From contig CAZPBK010000001.1 of the NCBI GenBank assembly GCA_964584985.1, positions 62,001 through 126,000 on the forward strand: a stretch of DNA of 64,000 nt, read 5' to 3'. Of this stretch, positions 1-8,939 are shown in pieces. Numbering within the stretch: the first letter of the stretch is position 1; each line of letters begins with the position of its first letter. The translations under genes and the position numbers were made by a program. The notes beneath the pieces are model-generated. The model ran no database searches. It was not told the origin of the DNA and saw only the letters and a list, made by a program, of their open reading frames with translations. Source of the DNA: JABMRF01 sp964584985 (GTDB lineage: Bacteria; Patescibacteriota; Patescibacteriia; UBA11705; JABHMO01).

Positions 1-405
1 ATATTTTTCTTGGAACATCTTTTTCAAATCCGATTTGCCGGTCAAGGAATTATGACGCAAAACAATAAAAATTTTAATTTTTTGATACTGATATTTTTCT
101 AAAAGTCTGCGGGTCAAATCAGCTCCGGTCACTCGGTTTTTTAGTTTTTCTCCTAAAATTTTGGCTCCCAATTTTAAACCTATACCGTCGGGAAGGTTAA
201 AGTCAGCTCTTTCCAAAACATGAAGATAATTTTCATTTTTTTCCGCTTTTAAACAAATCTCCGGGTTTGGAGTGTAAAGCCTTAACTGTTTATTTTTGAT
301 TAAAGCGTTATCTATTTTTTCCACAAAAAAATTCATCGGTCGATCGTTAACCGGTACTCCGAGGATAATGGCTTTGTTTTTAAATTCCGGTACTCTACTT
401 GACAT
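1..405 (-). CDS. WecG/TagA/CpsF family glycosyltransferase (partial, C-terminus beyond window)
   Basis: The reading frame opens at an ATG at 405 and runs off the left edge, so only the first 135 residues are visible. They contain the family hallmarks TPNPEI (residues 45-50), LPDGIG (71-76) and VTGADL (92-97), the signature order of the N-acetylmannosaminyl-transferase family. Members transfer a sugar onto an undecaprenyl-diphosphate-linked GlcNAc at the cytoplasmic face of the membrane during wall or surface polymer synthesis. The exact sugar cannot be told from the sequence. It lies 36 bases downstream of thpR on the same strand and could be co-transcribed with it. Confidence 0.85.
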   Translation of the reverse strand, partial: MSSRVPEFKNKAIILGVPVNDRPMNFFVEKIDNALIKNKQLRLYTPNPEICLKAEKNENYLHVLERADFNLPDGIGLKLGAKILGEKLKNRVTGADLTRRLLEKYQYQKIKIFIVLRHNSLTGKSDLKKMFQEKY

Positions 406-441
406 GTTTTTATGTTTTTTTATTAAGAAATTTTTTAATAA

Positions 442-1011
442 TTAATTTTCAGCTAATTGTTTTTCCTGTTTTTTTATTTTAACTTTCATTAATGTTTTAT
501 AGATCGGTCCCTCGGGAGTTAAAGTACTTAACATTAAATCAATAGTTTTAACTGTGAATTTTAATGGCTTTATTTTTATATTCAGTTCTAGTTTTTTAAT
601 TGGTTTTTTTATTCGACCAAGGGTAATATGTGCTGAAAATCGGCGTTGGTCAATAGGCAAATCCAATTTTTTAAATATTTCATTTACCGCGTTTTTTATG
701 GGGTGCAATTGCTCTTGTTCATCAGTCAAACTTATTTTAATCACTTTTGGATAATATTGAGCGGTAAAAACTTCCAATTTTTCCAGTTTTAATTTAAATT
801 GTTTAAAATCCAAATGACTTTCCATGGTTTGTTTAAGGATTTCCAGTTTTTCGGGTTGTAAATCTTTTATAAAGCCCAAAGTCAGATGTAAATTTCTCGG
901 ATTCACCCACTTGATCGGTTTATCCGCTGATTGAATTTTTAATTCTTGGATGACCTTTTGCAAATAAGCTTTGGTGTCCAATGGTAGATTAATGGCTATA
1001 AAAAGTCTCAT
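442..1011 (-). CDS. thpR: RNA 2',3'-cyclic phosphodiesterase (2H / 2'-5' RNA ligase family)
   Basis: This 189-aa protein has the two HxTL motifs that define the 2H phosphoesterases, H42-L-T-L and H128-I-T-L, at the expected spacing, and the usual N-terminal MRLFIAI strand. Family members hydrolyse RNA 2',3'-cyclic phosphates and can join tRNA halves in the reverse direction. The length is normal for bacterial ThpR. It diverges from amrS with only 46 bases between the two starts. A TATAAT box at 1018-1023 on this strand leaves 6 bases to the ATG, so the mRNA is probably leaderless. Confidence 0.9.
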   Translation of the reverse strand: MRLFIAINLPLDTKAYLQKVIQELKIQSADKPIKWVNPRNLHLTLGFIKDLQPEKLEILKQTMESHLDFKQFKLKLEKLEVFTAQYYPKVIKISLTDEQEQLHPIKNAVNEIFKKLDLPIDQRRFSAHITLGRIKKPIKKLELNIKIKPLKFTVKTIDLMLSTLTPEGPIYKTLMKVKIKKQEKQLAEN

Positions 1012-1017
1012 AGTGGT

Positions 1018-1023
1018 ATTATA
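1018..1023 (-). promoter_or_regulatory. -10 box of thpR, leaderless arrangement
   Basis: On the minus strand this reads TATAAT and ends 6 bases before the thpR ATG, which would place the transcription start at or next to the start codon. The -35 region is weak (TTAAAT-like around 1041-1046). Confidence 0.5.
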
Positions 1024-1057
1024 ACATTAATTTTGCTAAAATTTAAATATAAGAGTA

Positions 1058-1945
1058 ATGGCGTTTATGAAAAAATCACAATTTTATAAAAAATTAGAAA
1101 ATAATTTTGTACAATGTCGCACCTGTTGTCATTATTGTCGGTTGGCACCAGGGGAAATCGGTCAATGCCAAGTCAGAAAAAATATCAAGGGCGATTTATA
1201 TAGTTTGGTTTACGGCAAAATAATTGCCCAAGGTGTGGATCCGATTGAGAAAAAACCCTTATATGAATTTTTGCCGGGCACTTTTACTTATTCTTTGGCC
1301 ACTCCGGGCTGTAATTTTTCGTGTTTACATTGCCAAAACGCGGATATTGCCAAGCCGGTTGAAATTGAAAATTTTATCAATGAATTTGCCGCCAAAGAAT
1401 TTAAACCGCAAGAAATAATTGATCAGGCGTTGCAGTATAATTGCCAAAGTATTTCTTATACTTATACCGAACCTACGGTTTTTGCTGATTTTGCTTTGGA
1501 CATTATGAAACAGGCTAAAAAAGCCAATTTAAAAAATGTTTGGGTTAGCAATGGTTATTTTTCTAATGAGGTTTTTACCGCTATTAAACCATATTTAGAT
1601 GCTGTAAATATAGATCTTAAAACTTTTAATGACAAAACTTATCAAAAAATCTGTGGTGCTCATCTTGAACCGGTTAAGGAAAATATTAAAAAAGCGGTTA
1701 AAGCAAAGGTTCACACCGAAGTGACCACCCTATTGATTCCCGAAGTAAACGATCGATCCGAAGAAATAAAAAGAATGGCTGAATTTTTATACTCTGTTGA
1801 TCCGAAAATTGTTTGGCATATTAGCGCTTTTTACCCGGCTTATAAAATGATTGATAAACCTCCAACCGATATTAAAACCTTAAAAAAAATCAAAAAAATC
1901 GCTAAAAAATGCGGCTTGACCAAAACCTTTTTGGGGAATATATAA
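1058..1945 (+). CDS. amrS: AmmeMemoRadiSam system radical SAM enzyme
   Basis: This 295-aa protein is a pyruvate-formate-lyase-activase-like radical SAM enzyme. The 4Fe-4S/SAM motif is C85-x3-C89-x2-C92 (CNFSCLHC), and an N-terminal cysteine cluster (C20, C23, C24, C27, C37) precedes it, as is usual for this subfamily. In other genomes the family is found with Memo-like and AMMECR1 proteins, and its substrate is unknown. Here the partners are at 6158-6946 and 15383-15925, not adjacent. A second ATG three codons in (1067) is also possible. The protein is cytoplasmic, with no signal peptide or membrane segments. Confidence 0.88.
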   Translation: MAFMKKSQFYKKLENNFVQCRTCCHYCRLAPGEIGQCQVRKNIKGDLYSLVYGKIIAQGVDPIEKKPLYEFLPGTFTYSLATPGCNFSCLHCQNADIAKPVEIENFINEFAAKEFKPQEIIDQALQYNCQSISYTYTEPTVFADFALDIMKQAKKANLKNVWVSNGYFSNEVFTAIKPYLDAVNIDLKTFNDKTYQKICGAHLEPVKENIKKAVKAKVHTEVTTLLIPEVNDRSEEIKRMAEFLYSVDPKIVWHISAFYPAYKMIDKPPTDIKTLKKIKKIAKKCGLTKTFLGNI

Positions 1946-1957
1946 ACAGTTTTGGCC

Positions 1958-1985
1958 TTGACAGTTTTAGTCATTATTATATACT
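1958..1985 (+). promoter_or_regulatory. clpB promoter
   Basis: A consensus TTGACA at 1958-1963 and TATACT at 1980-1985 are separated by 16 bases. The CIRCE operator begins 5 bases after the -10 box and would cover the transcription start. Confidence 0.75.
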
Positions 1986-1989
1986 GGTT

Positions 1990-2016
1990 TTAGCACTCTT
2001 TTAGTTTGACTGCTAA
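1990..2016 (+). promoter_or_regulatory. CIRCE operator (HrcA binding site) before clpB
   Basis: The inverted repeat TTAGCACTC-N9-GACTGCTAA differs by one base from the canonical CIRCE consensus (GAGTGCTAA on the right arm). The arm length and the 9-base spacer are exact. It overlaps the predicted start of clpB transcription, the classic position for repression by HrcA. HrcA itself is not in this window. Confidence 0.88.
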
Positions 2017-2032
2017 AAAATAAAAAAAAATT

Positions 2033-4654
2033 ATGGATATAAGAAAATTTACTACTAATGCCCAACAGGCCATGCAAGGCGCTCAAGCTTTGGCCTTTGA
2101 ATTAAAACATGCACAAATTGATGTACTTCATCTTTTAGATGCTCTTTTAGAACAAGAAGAAAGCATTGTCTTGACTTTAATGAAAAAACAAGAATTGCCC
2201 ATTGAGCAAATCATCGCTCAGGTTAAATCAAATCTTGCTCGCCTACCCAAAGGCAATGCCGCTTCAGTCGGAGGACAACAAGTGGCGGTTACCGCACAGA
2301 TGAATTTTGTTTTGGTTAACTCTGAAAAAGAAGCTAAGAAATTAGGAGACGAATTTATCAGTACCGAACATCTTTTGCTTTCGTTGTTAAAAGTTGATTC
2401 CGCGGCCAGTGAAATTTTGAAGCTTTTTGGTCTGGATTATAAAACGGCTTTGGAAGTGTTAAAAGAATTGAGAGGCAATGAAACCATTGATTCTCCGGAT
2501 CCGGAAAACAAACGAAATGTATTAAATAAATATACGGTCAATTTAACTAATGAAGCCAAGGAAGAAAATCTGGATCCGGTGATCGGTCGTGAAGAAGAAA
2601 TCAGACGCGTGCTTCAAGTTCTTTCCAGACGAACCAAGAACAATCCGGTTTTAATCGGTGAGCCCGGCGTGGGAAAAACCGCCATTGCCGAAGGTTTGGC
2701 ACAGCGTATTGTTTCCGGTGATGTGCCTGATAATTTAAAGAGTAAGGAAATTTTAAGCTTGGACATAGGCGCCTTAATCGCCGGTTCCAAATTTCGCGGT
2801 GAATTTGAAGAAAGAATGAAGGCCGTTTTAAGTGAAATAAAAAAGAATAAAGATAAATTTATTTTATTTATAGACGAATTACATACCATTGTTGGAGCCG
2901 GATCCATTGAAGGCAGTTTGGACGCTTCCAATATGCTAAAACCGGCCTTGGCTCGCGGTGAATTACATTGTGTGGGCGCTACTACCTTAAAAGAATACCA
3001 AAAATATATTGAAAAAGACGCAGCCTTGGAAAGGCGTTTTCAGCCGATCATGGTCTTGGAACCTAATTTTGATGATACCGTGGCCATTTTGCGCGGGATT
3101 AAAGAAAAATACGAGGTTCACCACGGCGTGCGTATTACCGATGACGCCATTGTTTCGGCGGCCAAGCTTTCCCAAAAATACATTACAGACAGATTTTTAC
3201 CGGATAAAGCTATTGATTTGATTGATGAAGCTACTTCGGCTTTAAGAATTGAATTAAACAGCATGCCGGCTGATTTGGATAAACTAAAAAGAAAAATTCA
3301 AAAATTGGAAATTGAAAAACAGGCTTTATCTAAAGAAAAAACCGATAGCGCCAAAAAGAAATTAAAAGATATTGAAAAACAATTGGCCGAGAAAAAAGAA
3401 AAAGCCAATCAATTGGAAATGCATTGGAATAAAGAAAAAGAACTTATTTCGCAAATTCAGGCCTCCAATAAAGAAATTGACTCCTTAAAACAAGAAGCGG
3501 AAATTTTGGAGAGAAAAGCTGAGTACGACAAAGTAGCCGAAATCAGGTATGGTCGTATCCCCGAATTGGAAAAAAAGATAAAAAGCTTGCAGTCTCGTCT
3601 GAGAAAAGTGCAAAGTGGCCCGGGCGGACAAAAGATTTTAAAAGAAGAAGTCACAGAAGAAGATATTGCTTCCGTGGTTTCCAAATGGACCGGAATTCCG
3701 GTCAGTAAAATGTTGCAAAGCGAGATTGAAAAATTGGCCAAAGCTGAAAAGGTTTTGTCCGAACGAGTTATTGGCCAAAAAAAAGCTATTAATTCCGTAG
3801 CCAATGCCTTGCGTCGCTCCAGAGCCGGCTTGTCCGAAGAAAACCAACCGATCGGTTCTTTTCTTTTCCTTGGACCGACCGGAGTTGGCAAAACCGAACT
3901 GGCCAAAGCTTTGGCCGAGTTTATGTTTAACAGCGAAGAAGCCATTATTCGCGTGGATATGTCTGAATTTATGGAAAAACATGCAGTCTCCAAATTGATC
4001 GGTTCTCCACCGGGATATATTGGCCACGACGAAGGCGGACAATTGACCGATAAAGTACGCAGACGCCCTTATTCGGTAATTTTATTTGATGAAATAGAAA
4101 AAGCTCATCCGGAAGTGTTTAATTCCCTATTACAGCTTTTGGATGATGGACATTTAACTGACGCCAAGGGACGAAAGGTTAATTTTAAAAACACTATTAT
4201 AATCATGACTTCAAATATTGGCTCTGATGCTATTTTGGATTCTTTGAATAAAAAAGAACTGGGCTTTGGCAATAAAGAAAAAGATGTAAAAAAAGATACT
4301 GATGAAAAGATCATGAATAAACTGAAAGACCATTTTAGACCGGAGTTTTTAAACCGCATAAACGAAATAATTATTTTTGACGCTTTAACCAAGCCGGATA
4401 TCAGGAAAATCGTTGATTTGCAAATGGATCAAGTCAAAAATCGTCTTTTGGACAAAGATATTACCATAAAATTCACCAAAAAGATAAAAGACCTGTTGGC
4501 TGATCAAGGCTATGATCCGCAATTTGGGGCTCGTCCGCTGAAACGATTGATCCAAAATAAAATATTGGATGAATTGGCTTTAAACATTATTAAGGGGAAG
4601 GTTAAAGAAAGAGTAACGGTTGACAAAGACAAGGGAAAAGTTATTTTCAAATAA
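2033..4654 (+). CDS. clpB: ATP-dependent disaggregase ClpB
   Basis: This is a full-length 873-aa Hsp100 chaperone that pulls apart protein aggregates, normally with DnaK. It has an N-terminal Clp repeat domain (about 1-145), a first AAA+ module with Walker A GEPGVGKT at 209-216, a long coiled-coil middle domain (about 400-540) rich in Lys/Glu that separates ClpB from ClpA and ClpC, and a second AAA+ module with GPTGVGKT at 614-621, followed by the C-terminal D2-small domain. The ATG at 2033 lies 17 bases after the CIRCE element, with no Shine-Dalgarno site in the A-rich leader. Heat-shock control by HrcA is the expected regulation. Confidence 0.97.
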   Translation: MDIRKFTTNAQQAMQGAQALAFELKHAQIDVLHLLDALLEQEESIVLTLMKKQELPIEQIIAQVKSNLARLPKGNAASVGGQQVAVTAQMNFVLVNSEKEAKKLGDEFISTEHLLLSLLKVDSAASEILKLFGLDYKTALEVLKELRGNETIDSPDPENKRNVLNKYTVNLTNEAKEENLDPVIGREEEIRRVLQVLSRRTKNNPVLIGEPGVGKTAIAEGLAQRIVSGDVPDNLKSKEILSLDIGALIAGSKFRGEFEERMKAVLSEIKKNKDKFILFIDELHTIVGAGSIEGSLDASNMLKPALARGELHCVGATTLKEYQKYIEKDAALERRFQPIMVLEPNFDDTVAILRGIKEKYEVHHGVRITDDAIVSAAKLSQKYITDRFLPDKAIDLIDEATSALRIELNSMPADLDKLKRKIQKLEIEKQALSKEKTDSAKKKLKDIEKQLAEKKEKANQLEMHWNKEKELISQIQASNKEIDSLKQEAEILERKAEYDKVAEIRYGRIPELEKKIKSLQSRLRKVQSGPGGQKILKEEVTEEDIASVVSKWTGIPVSKMLQSEIEKLAKAEKVLSERVIGQKKAINSVANALRRSRAGLSEENQPIGSFLFLGPTGVGKTELAKALAEFMFNSEEAIIRVDMSEFMEKHAVSKLIGSPPGYIGHDEGGQLTDKVRRRPYSVILFDEIEKAHPEVFNSLLQLLDDGHLTDAKGRKVNFKNTIIIMTSNIGSDAILDSLNKKELGFGNKEKDVKKDTDEKIMNKLKDHFRPEFLNRINEIIIFDALTKPDIRKIVDLQMDQVKNRLLDKDITIKFTKKIKDLLADQGYDPQFGARPLKRLIQNKILDELALNIIKGKVKERVTVDKDKGKVIFK

Positions 4655-4664
4655 AATTTCATAT

Positions 4665-4700
4665 AAAAAGTCACTGTTTTTTTTATGCAGTGATTTTTTA
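4665..4700 (+). terminator. rho-independent terminator of clpB
   Basis: The arms TCACTG and CAGTGA, extended by A/T pairs and one G-U pair, enclose an 11-base loop and are followed by a T run. It sits 11 bases after the clpB stop. Confidence 0.75.
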
Positions 4701-4709
4701 TTGCTGAAA

Positions 4710-4738
4710 TTGTTAAAAAACTATAATTATAGTATAAT
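4710..4738 (+). promoter_or_regulatory. Promoter of the lysozyme-like gene, leaderless
   Basis: TTGTTA (4710-4715) and TATAAT (4733-4738) are 17 bases apart. Only 8 bases separate the -10 box from the ATG at 4747 and no ribosome site is present. Confidence 0.65.
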
Positions 4739-4746
4739 TAAGGTAT

Positions 4747-6123
4747 ATGAAAAAAACGGGTTTAAGCCTAATTATTTTTGTGTTATTATTCAATCTTTGG
4801 TTGCCAAGTTCAGCTTTGGCTTTAAGTTTTGATAATGCTTACATCGTCAGTGATTCGGCCTTAACCGACTATCAAAGTATGAGCCTGGAACAGGTTCGGT
4901 CTTTTTTAATGAAAAAAAACAGTGCTTTGGCCGATTACCGGGTTTCAATTGAACCGGGAAAGGTAAAATCAGCGGCTGAAATCATCTGGGATTCTGCGCA
5001 AAAATACCGGGTTAATCCCAAGTTTTTACTGGTTATGTTACAAAAAGAGCAGAGTTTGATTGAGGATCCTTCGCCCACTCAAAAACAGCTTGATTGGGCC
5101 ATGGGATATGGAGTTTGCGATTCTTGTGATCCGGACGATACTTCACTGATAATTTTCAAAGGTTTTGCCCGACAAGTAGATCGAGCGGCTTGGCGCCAGC
5201 GTTGGTATATTAAAAATAGCGATCTTTCTTGGCTTAGGCAAAAAGGACAAACCTATAATATTGACGGACATAACATAAAAATAGTAAATCAAGCTACGGC
5301 CAATTTATATAATTATACTCCACATATTTACGGTAATTATTTGTTTTGGAAAATTTGGAATAAATGGTTTGAGCAAAAATATCCTAACGGTTCACTGCTC
5401 CAGGCCAAAGGACAAGCCGGAGTATGGCTGATCGAAAACGGACAAAAACGGCCTTTTTACAATAAGGGCGCATTATTGTCCAGATATGACATTAACGATA
5501 TTGTTTTGGTTGAACATCGCGAATTGGATAAATATGAGCCGGGACCGCCGATCAAGTTTGCTAATTTTTCTTTATTGCAAACAGAATTGGGCGATGTTTA
5601 TCTTTTGGTTAATGATACTTTACGAAGATTTGAAAGTGATAAGGTTTGGCGTACTTTGGGCTTTAACCCGGAAGAATTTGAAGAGCTTAACGCTTCTGAT
5701 TTTAATCATTATAAAACCGGAGCGCTAATAACCTTAAAAGAAGCCTATCCGGCCGGGGCTCTTTTGCAAAATAATAAAACCGGTGGGGTTTATTTTGTTC
5801 AAAACGGTCAAAAAAAACCGATATTAAGTCGAGATATAATAAAACTTGATTATTCAGCTTACAGTTTAACCCAAGTCAGTCCCGAGGAGTTGGAAAATTT
5901 CACAACTAAAGAACCGGCCAGATTAAAAGATGGACACCTGGTAAAAACCGCTGATTCCCCCATTGTTTATGTGATTTCCGAAGGTAAAAAAAGGCCCATT
6001 GCCACAGCCGATGTTTTTGAAAATTTGGGATATCAATGGCAAAATATCCAAACGGTTGAGACCAAGACTCTTGAAAATATAAAAAAAGGACCATACCTTG
6101 ATTTGGAATTTAAAAAGCATTAA
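4747..6123 (+). CDS. Secreted lysozyme-like protein with four C-terminal repeats
   Basis: This 458-aa protein starts with a clear signal peptide (about 1-26, cleavage after the SSALAL stretch). Residues 60-210 look like a lytic-transglycosylase/lysozyme-like domain: helical, with KEQS as a candidate catalytic Glu region, then a GYGVCDSC motif with paired cysteines. The rest (about 218-450) is four diverged repeats of 45-60 residues with the pattern GxLLQ...G-V-Y/W-x-I/V-x-N/E-G-x-K/R-R-P, which could bind cell-wall glycan. The role in cutting or binding the wall is inferred from fold-like features only. It is a single-gene unit between two terminators or promoters. Confidence 0.6.
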   Translation: MKKTGLSLIIFVLLFNLWLPSSALALSFDNAYIVSDSALTDYQSMSLEQVRSFLMKKNSALADYRVSIEPGKVKSAAEIIWDSAQKYRVNPKFLLVMLQKEQSLIEDPSPTQKQLDWAMGYGVCDSCDPDDTSLIIFKGFARQVDRAAWRQRWYIKNSDLSWLRQKGQTYNIDGHNIKIVNQATANLYNYTPHIYGNYLFWKIWNKWFEQKYPNGSLLQAKGQAGVWLIENGQKRPFYNKGALLSRYDINDIVLVEHRELDKYEPGPPIKFANFSLLQTELGDVYLLVNDTLRRFESDKVWRTLGFNPEEFEELNASDFNHYKTGALITLKEAYPAGALLQNNKTGGVYFVQNGQKKPILSRDIIKLDYSAYSLTQVSPEELENFTTKEPARLKDGHLVKTADSPIVYVISEGKKRPIATADVFENLGYQWQNIQTVETKTLENIKKGPYLDLEFKKH

Positions 6124-6157
6124 TATTTATATACACTAATAATCAAAATCATTAAAT

Positions 6158-6946
6158 ATGTTGGTATTTTCAGCAATTTGTCCTCATCCGCCCATTTTAA
6201 TTCCCGGAATCGGCAAAGAAAATCTTTCCAAGATTGAAAAAACCAAACAATCCATGGAAATGCTAAAAAAAGGTCTGGATCAAGCCAATCCTGATACAAT
6301 TATTATAATTTCTCCGCATGGTGAAATAAACAGACACGCTTTTTCCATAAATACCAATCAAGAATACAGGGCGCGTTTTGAAAATTTTGGTGACTTTAAA
6401 ACTGAATTGCACTTTAAGTCAGATTTAGAGTTTATAAACACGCTAAAAGGATTGGACGAGGTAAACATGCCGATTCATTTGGTTTCAGAAAATAATCTTG
6501 ATCATGGTTCTTCAGTACCACTTTATTATTTGAATAATCAGAATGAGAAAGCCAGAATTGTCCCCATCACCTATAGTTTTTTGGGTTATGATAAGCATCT
6601 GCAATTTGGAAGATTGATCAAAGAAGCGGCATCGTCATTAAATAAAAAATATGCCATTATTGCTTCGGGAGATCTTTCTCACCGATTAACCAAACAAGCT
6701 CCGGCCGGTTTTTCACCCAAAGCTAAAGAATTTGATAAAAAACTTATTCAGCTCTTAAAGAAAAAAAATACAGAAGGAATTTTGAATCTGGATAAAACCA
6801 TGATTGAAGAAGCGGCTGAATGTGGTTTGCGTTCAATCCTGATTCTGCTGGGAGCCATTGCCAATATGAATTATGAGTTTGAAGTACTGAGTTATGAATC
6901 GCCTTTTGGCGTTGGTTATCTGGTTGGTGAATTCAAATTTTCTTAG
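6158..6946 (+). CDS. amrB: AmmeMemoRadiSam system protein B (Memo / class III extradiol dioxygenase-like)
   Basis: The 262-aa protein belongs to the Memo-like branch of the LigB dioxygenase superfamily. Conserved candidate metal-site residues are H10 (CPHPPILIPG), H54 (SPHG), H116 (DHGSSVPL) and H175 (GDLSHR). Family members bind iron or copper, but no reaction is established for the bacterial proteins. It starts 34 bases after the preceding gene and ends in a terminator, so it may be read from the upstream promoter. The system partners amrS and amrA are about 4 kb and 9 kb away. Confidence 0.85.
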   Translation: MLVFSAICPHPPILIPGIGKENLSKIEKTKQSMEMLKKGLDQANPDTIIIISPHGEINRHAFSINTNQEYRARFENFGDFKTELHFKSDLEFINTLKGLDEVNMPIHLVSENNLDHGSSVPLYYLNNQNEKARIVPITYSFLGYDKHLQFGRLIKEAASSLNKKYAIIASGDLSHRLTKQAPAGFSPKAKEFDKKLIQLLKKKNTEGILNLDKTMIEEAAECGLRSILILLGAIANMNYEFEVLSYESPFGVGYLVGEFKFS

Positions 6947-6958
6947 GTCGTTATTTAC

Positions 6959-6990
6959 AAAATCCCCGAAAAAAATCGGGGGTTTTATTT
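6959..6990 (+). terminator. rho-independent terminator after amrB
   Basis: A stem pairs AAAATCCCCGA with TCGGGGGTTTT (one U-G pair) around a 6-base A loop and is followed by T-rich sequence. Confidence 0.85.
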
Positions 6991-6995
6991 TGTAA

Positions 6996-7023
6996 TTGTT
7001 TTTTTGTGAAAATGTTTTATAAT
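6996..7023 (+). promoter_or_regulatory. priA promoter, leaderless
   Basis: TTGTTT (6996-7001) and TATAAT (7018-7023) have a 16-base spacer. The ATG follows after 8 bases with no ribosome site. Confidence 0.6.
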
Positions 7024-7031
7024 AAAAGCGT

Positions 7032-8939
7032 ATGAATAAAATAGCCAAAATCATTCCTTATAAAAAAATGCCCAGAAAGTTTGGTCAGTTTGATTATTTG
7101 ATACCCGAAGAATTGATTGAAAAGGTTAAACTTGGTTCGTTGGTAAAGATCCCTTTTAAAAAGCAAACCATTACCGGGCTGGTAACCGGATTTAGTCATT
7201 ACAGTAAATTTAAATATATTAAACCGGTAAAAAATCTTGTTTTGGAAACAGAAGCTGAAAAATGGCAACTGGAGTTTATTAAATGGTTCAGCCTGTATTA
7301 TTGTTGTTCAGAGCCAACCGCTTTTAAGTTGATCTTTCCTGATTTGCCTAAGATTGTCAGAGAATATAAAGTTAAAAAAATTGATTCTCAAAAAATAAAA
7401 TTGCCAAACAATGGGTGGGATAAACAAAAAATCGCTGAACAAATATTTTGCTCAAAAACCGAAAAAAAATATCTTTTAATGCCCCACTCCTTTGAAGAAA
7501 AGTGTTCTTTTTATCTAAATTTATGCAAATCATCAATAAAGGAGAACAAACAGATATTATTTATTTTCCCAAGAATAAATCAAATAAATTACTTTTTAAA
7601 GCTTTTGTCTGATGATTTAAAAAACCAAGTTTTAATTGTAAGTTCAGATATTCAAAATTCCAAAAATGCTCAAATTAATACTTGGAAAAAAATCAAAAAA
7701 AATGAAAAAAAAATTATCATAGGAACCAGGTTGGCGGTCTTCATGCCTTTTTCCACCCTGAAATTAGTGGTTGTTGACCAAGCGCACAGTCAAGATTTAA
7801 AACAATGGGATCAAAATCCCAGGTATGATTCCGGAGTTATTGCTGAAAAACTTTGCCAACTATTAAACTGCGGATTAATAATAAGCTCAATTACCCCGAC
7901 ACTAAAACAAGCCTATAAAGCAAAAACCGAAAAGCATGAAATGATTAAAATTCCCAAAGGCTCTTCAATAAAAACCAATCTAATTGACATAAAAAAGCAA
8001 AGACAGTCGGAGTTTACTTATTTAAGTTTTGAATTGGAGCAATTATTAAAGCAAAAACTTTCTCAAAATAAAAAAAGTCTTTTGATTGTAAACCGACGTG
8101 GAGAATACACTTATTTTTTTTGCCGAGATTGTGGCTGGGAAGCTCTTTGTGATGAATGCGGGTTACCCATGGTGGTGGAAGATAAAAAATTGGCTTGTCA
8201 TCACTGTTCAAAAACAACCGCTCTCCCCTTGCAATGCCCTCAATGTCATAACACGAATCTAAAAAAACTGGGTGCCGGATTACAACAAATCAAGGATCTG
8301 GTCTCTGAAAAATTTCAACAAAAAGTCGGTGAGTTAACTCCGGAAACCGCCTTTTCCCCGAAAGAAAAAATTTGCATCAGCACCGGACAAGGATTAAAAA
8401 CGCAACAGATTGCCGCCTTTGATTTTTTAGGCTTTGTTTACATTGACAGCTTGGTTCACTTGGCTGATTTTAATTCCAATTACAATCTGTATTCTTATTT
8501 AAAAAATTTAATAAATGACTTTAATTCCTTTTCAGCTTCAAAAGATAAGGAAGTACTTTTACAAACGGCTTTTCCGGAGAATGAAGCTATAAAAAATGTT
8601 TTTACGGATTATAAAGAATTTTATAAAAATGAAATAAAATTAAGAAAGGATTTTAATTATCCCCCGTTTTCCAGTTTGGTTAAATTGATTTTTGAACATC
8701 ATGATAAAAAAATTGCCGAACGTGAAGCAAAATCTCTTTTTGCCGAGCTGGAAGAAAAAGAGAGCAAAGGGATCAAGTTAATTCCTCCTTATTTATATTA
8801 TGCTCAAAAGGTTCGAAAAAGATTTCGTTATCAAATTGTTTTATTTTTCAGCTCCTACAACTATCTGGAAATAAACAGGTTTTTAGAAGTGGTTCCGGAC
8901 CATTGGGCTATTGACAAAGATCCATTAAATCTGATATAA
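7032..8939 (+). CDS. priA: Primosomal protein N' (PriA), helicase motifs degenerate
   Basis: This 635-aa protein has the PriA layout: an N-terminal 3'-end-binding domain (about 1-100), a helicase core, and a zinc module with eight cysteines in four CxxC pairs (C364/367, C373/376, C389/392, C402/405), then the C-terminal domain. The Walker A region, normally GxTGSGKT, is replaced around residues 149-165 by sequence with no Gly-Lys-Thr/Ser. The DEEH box reads DQAH, and the motif V region (GTQM...KGH in active enzymes) has become TGQGLKTQQ. ATP-driven unwinding is therefore unlikely. It could still act as a fork-binding loader of the replicative helicase, as proposed for the helicase-less PriA of actinobacteria. 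Confidence 0.9.
   Translation: MNKIAKIIPYKKMPRKFGQFDYLIPEELIEKVKLGSLVKIPFKKQTITGLVTGFSHYSKFKYIKPVKNLVLETEAEKWQLEFIKWFSLYYCCSEPTAFKLIFPDLPKIVREYKVKKIDSQKIKLPNNGWDKQKIAEQIFCSKTEKKYLLMPHSFEEKCSFYLNLCKSSIKENKQILFIFPRINQINYFLKLLSDDLKNQVLIVSSDIQNSKNAQINTWKKIKKNEKKIIIGTRLAVFMPFSTLKLVVVDQAHSQDLKQWDQNPRYDSGVIAEKLCQLLNCGLIISSITPTLKQAYKAKTEKHEMIKIPKGSSIKTNLIDIKKQRQSEFTYLSFELEQLLKQKLSQNKKSLLIVNRRGEYTYFFCRDCGWEALCDECGLPMVVEDKKLACHHCSKTTALPLQCPQCHNTNLKKLGAGLQQIKDLVSEKFQQKVGELTPETAFSPKEKICISTGQGLKTQQIAAFDFLGFVYIDSLVHLADFNSNYNLYSYLKNLINDFNSFSASKDKEVLLQTAFPENEAIKNVFTDYKEFYKNEIKLRKDFNYPPFSSLVKLIFEHHDKKIAEREAKSLFAELEEKESKGIKLIPPYLYYAQKVRKRFRYQIVLFFSSYNYLEINRFLEVVPDHWAIDKDPLNLI

Noticed and set aside
3457..3993. 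178-residue minus-strand open frame
   Set aside because: It is the antisense of the ClpB coiled-coil and second AAA+ region and has no family features or start signals.
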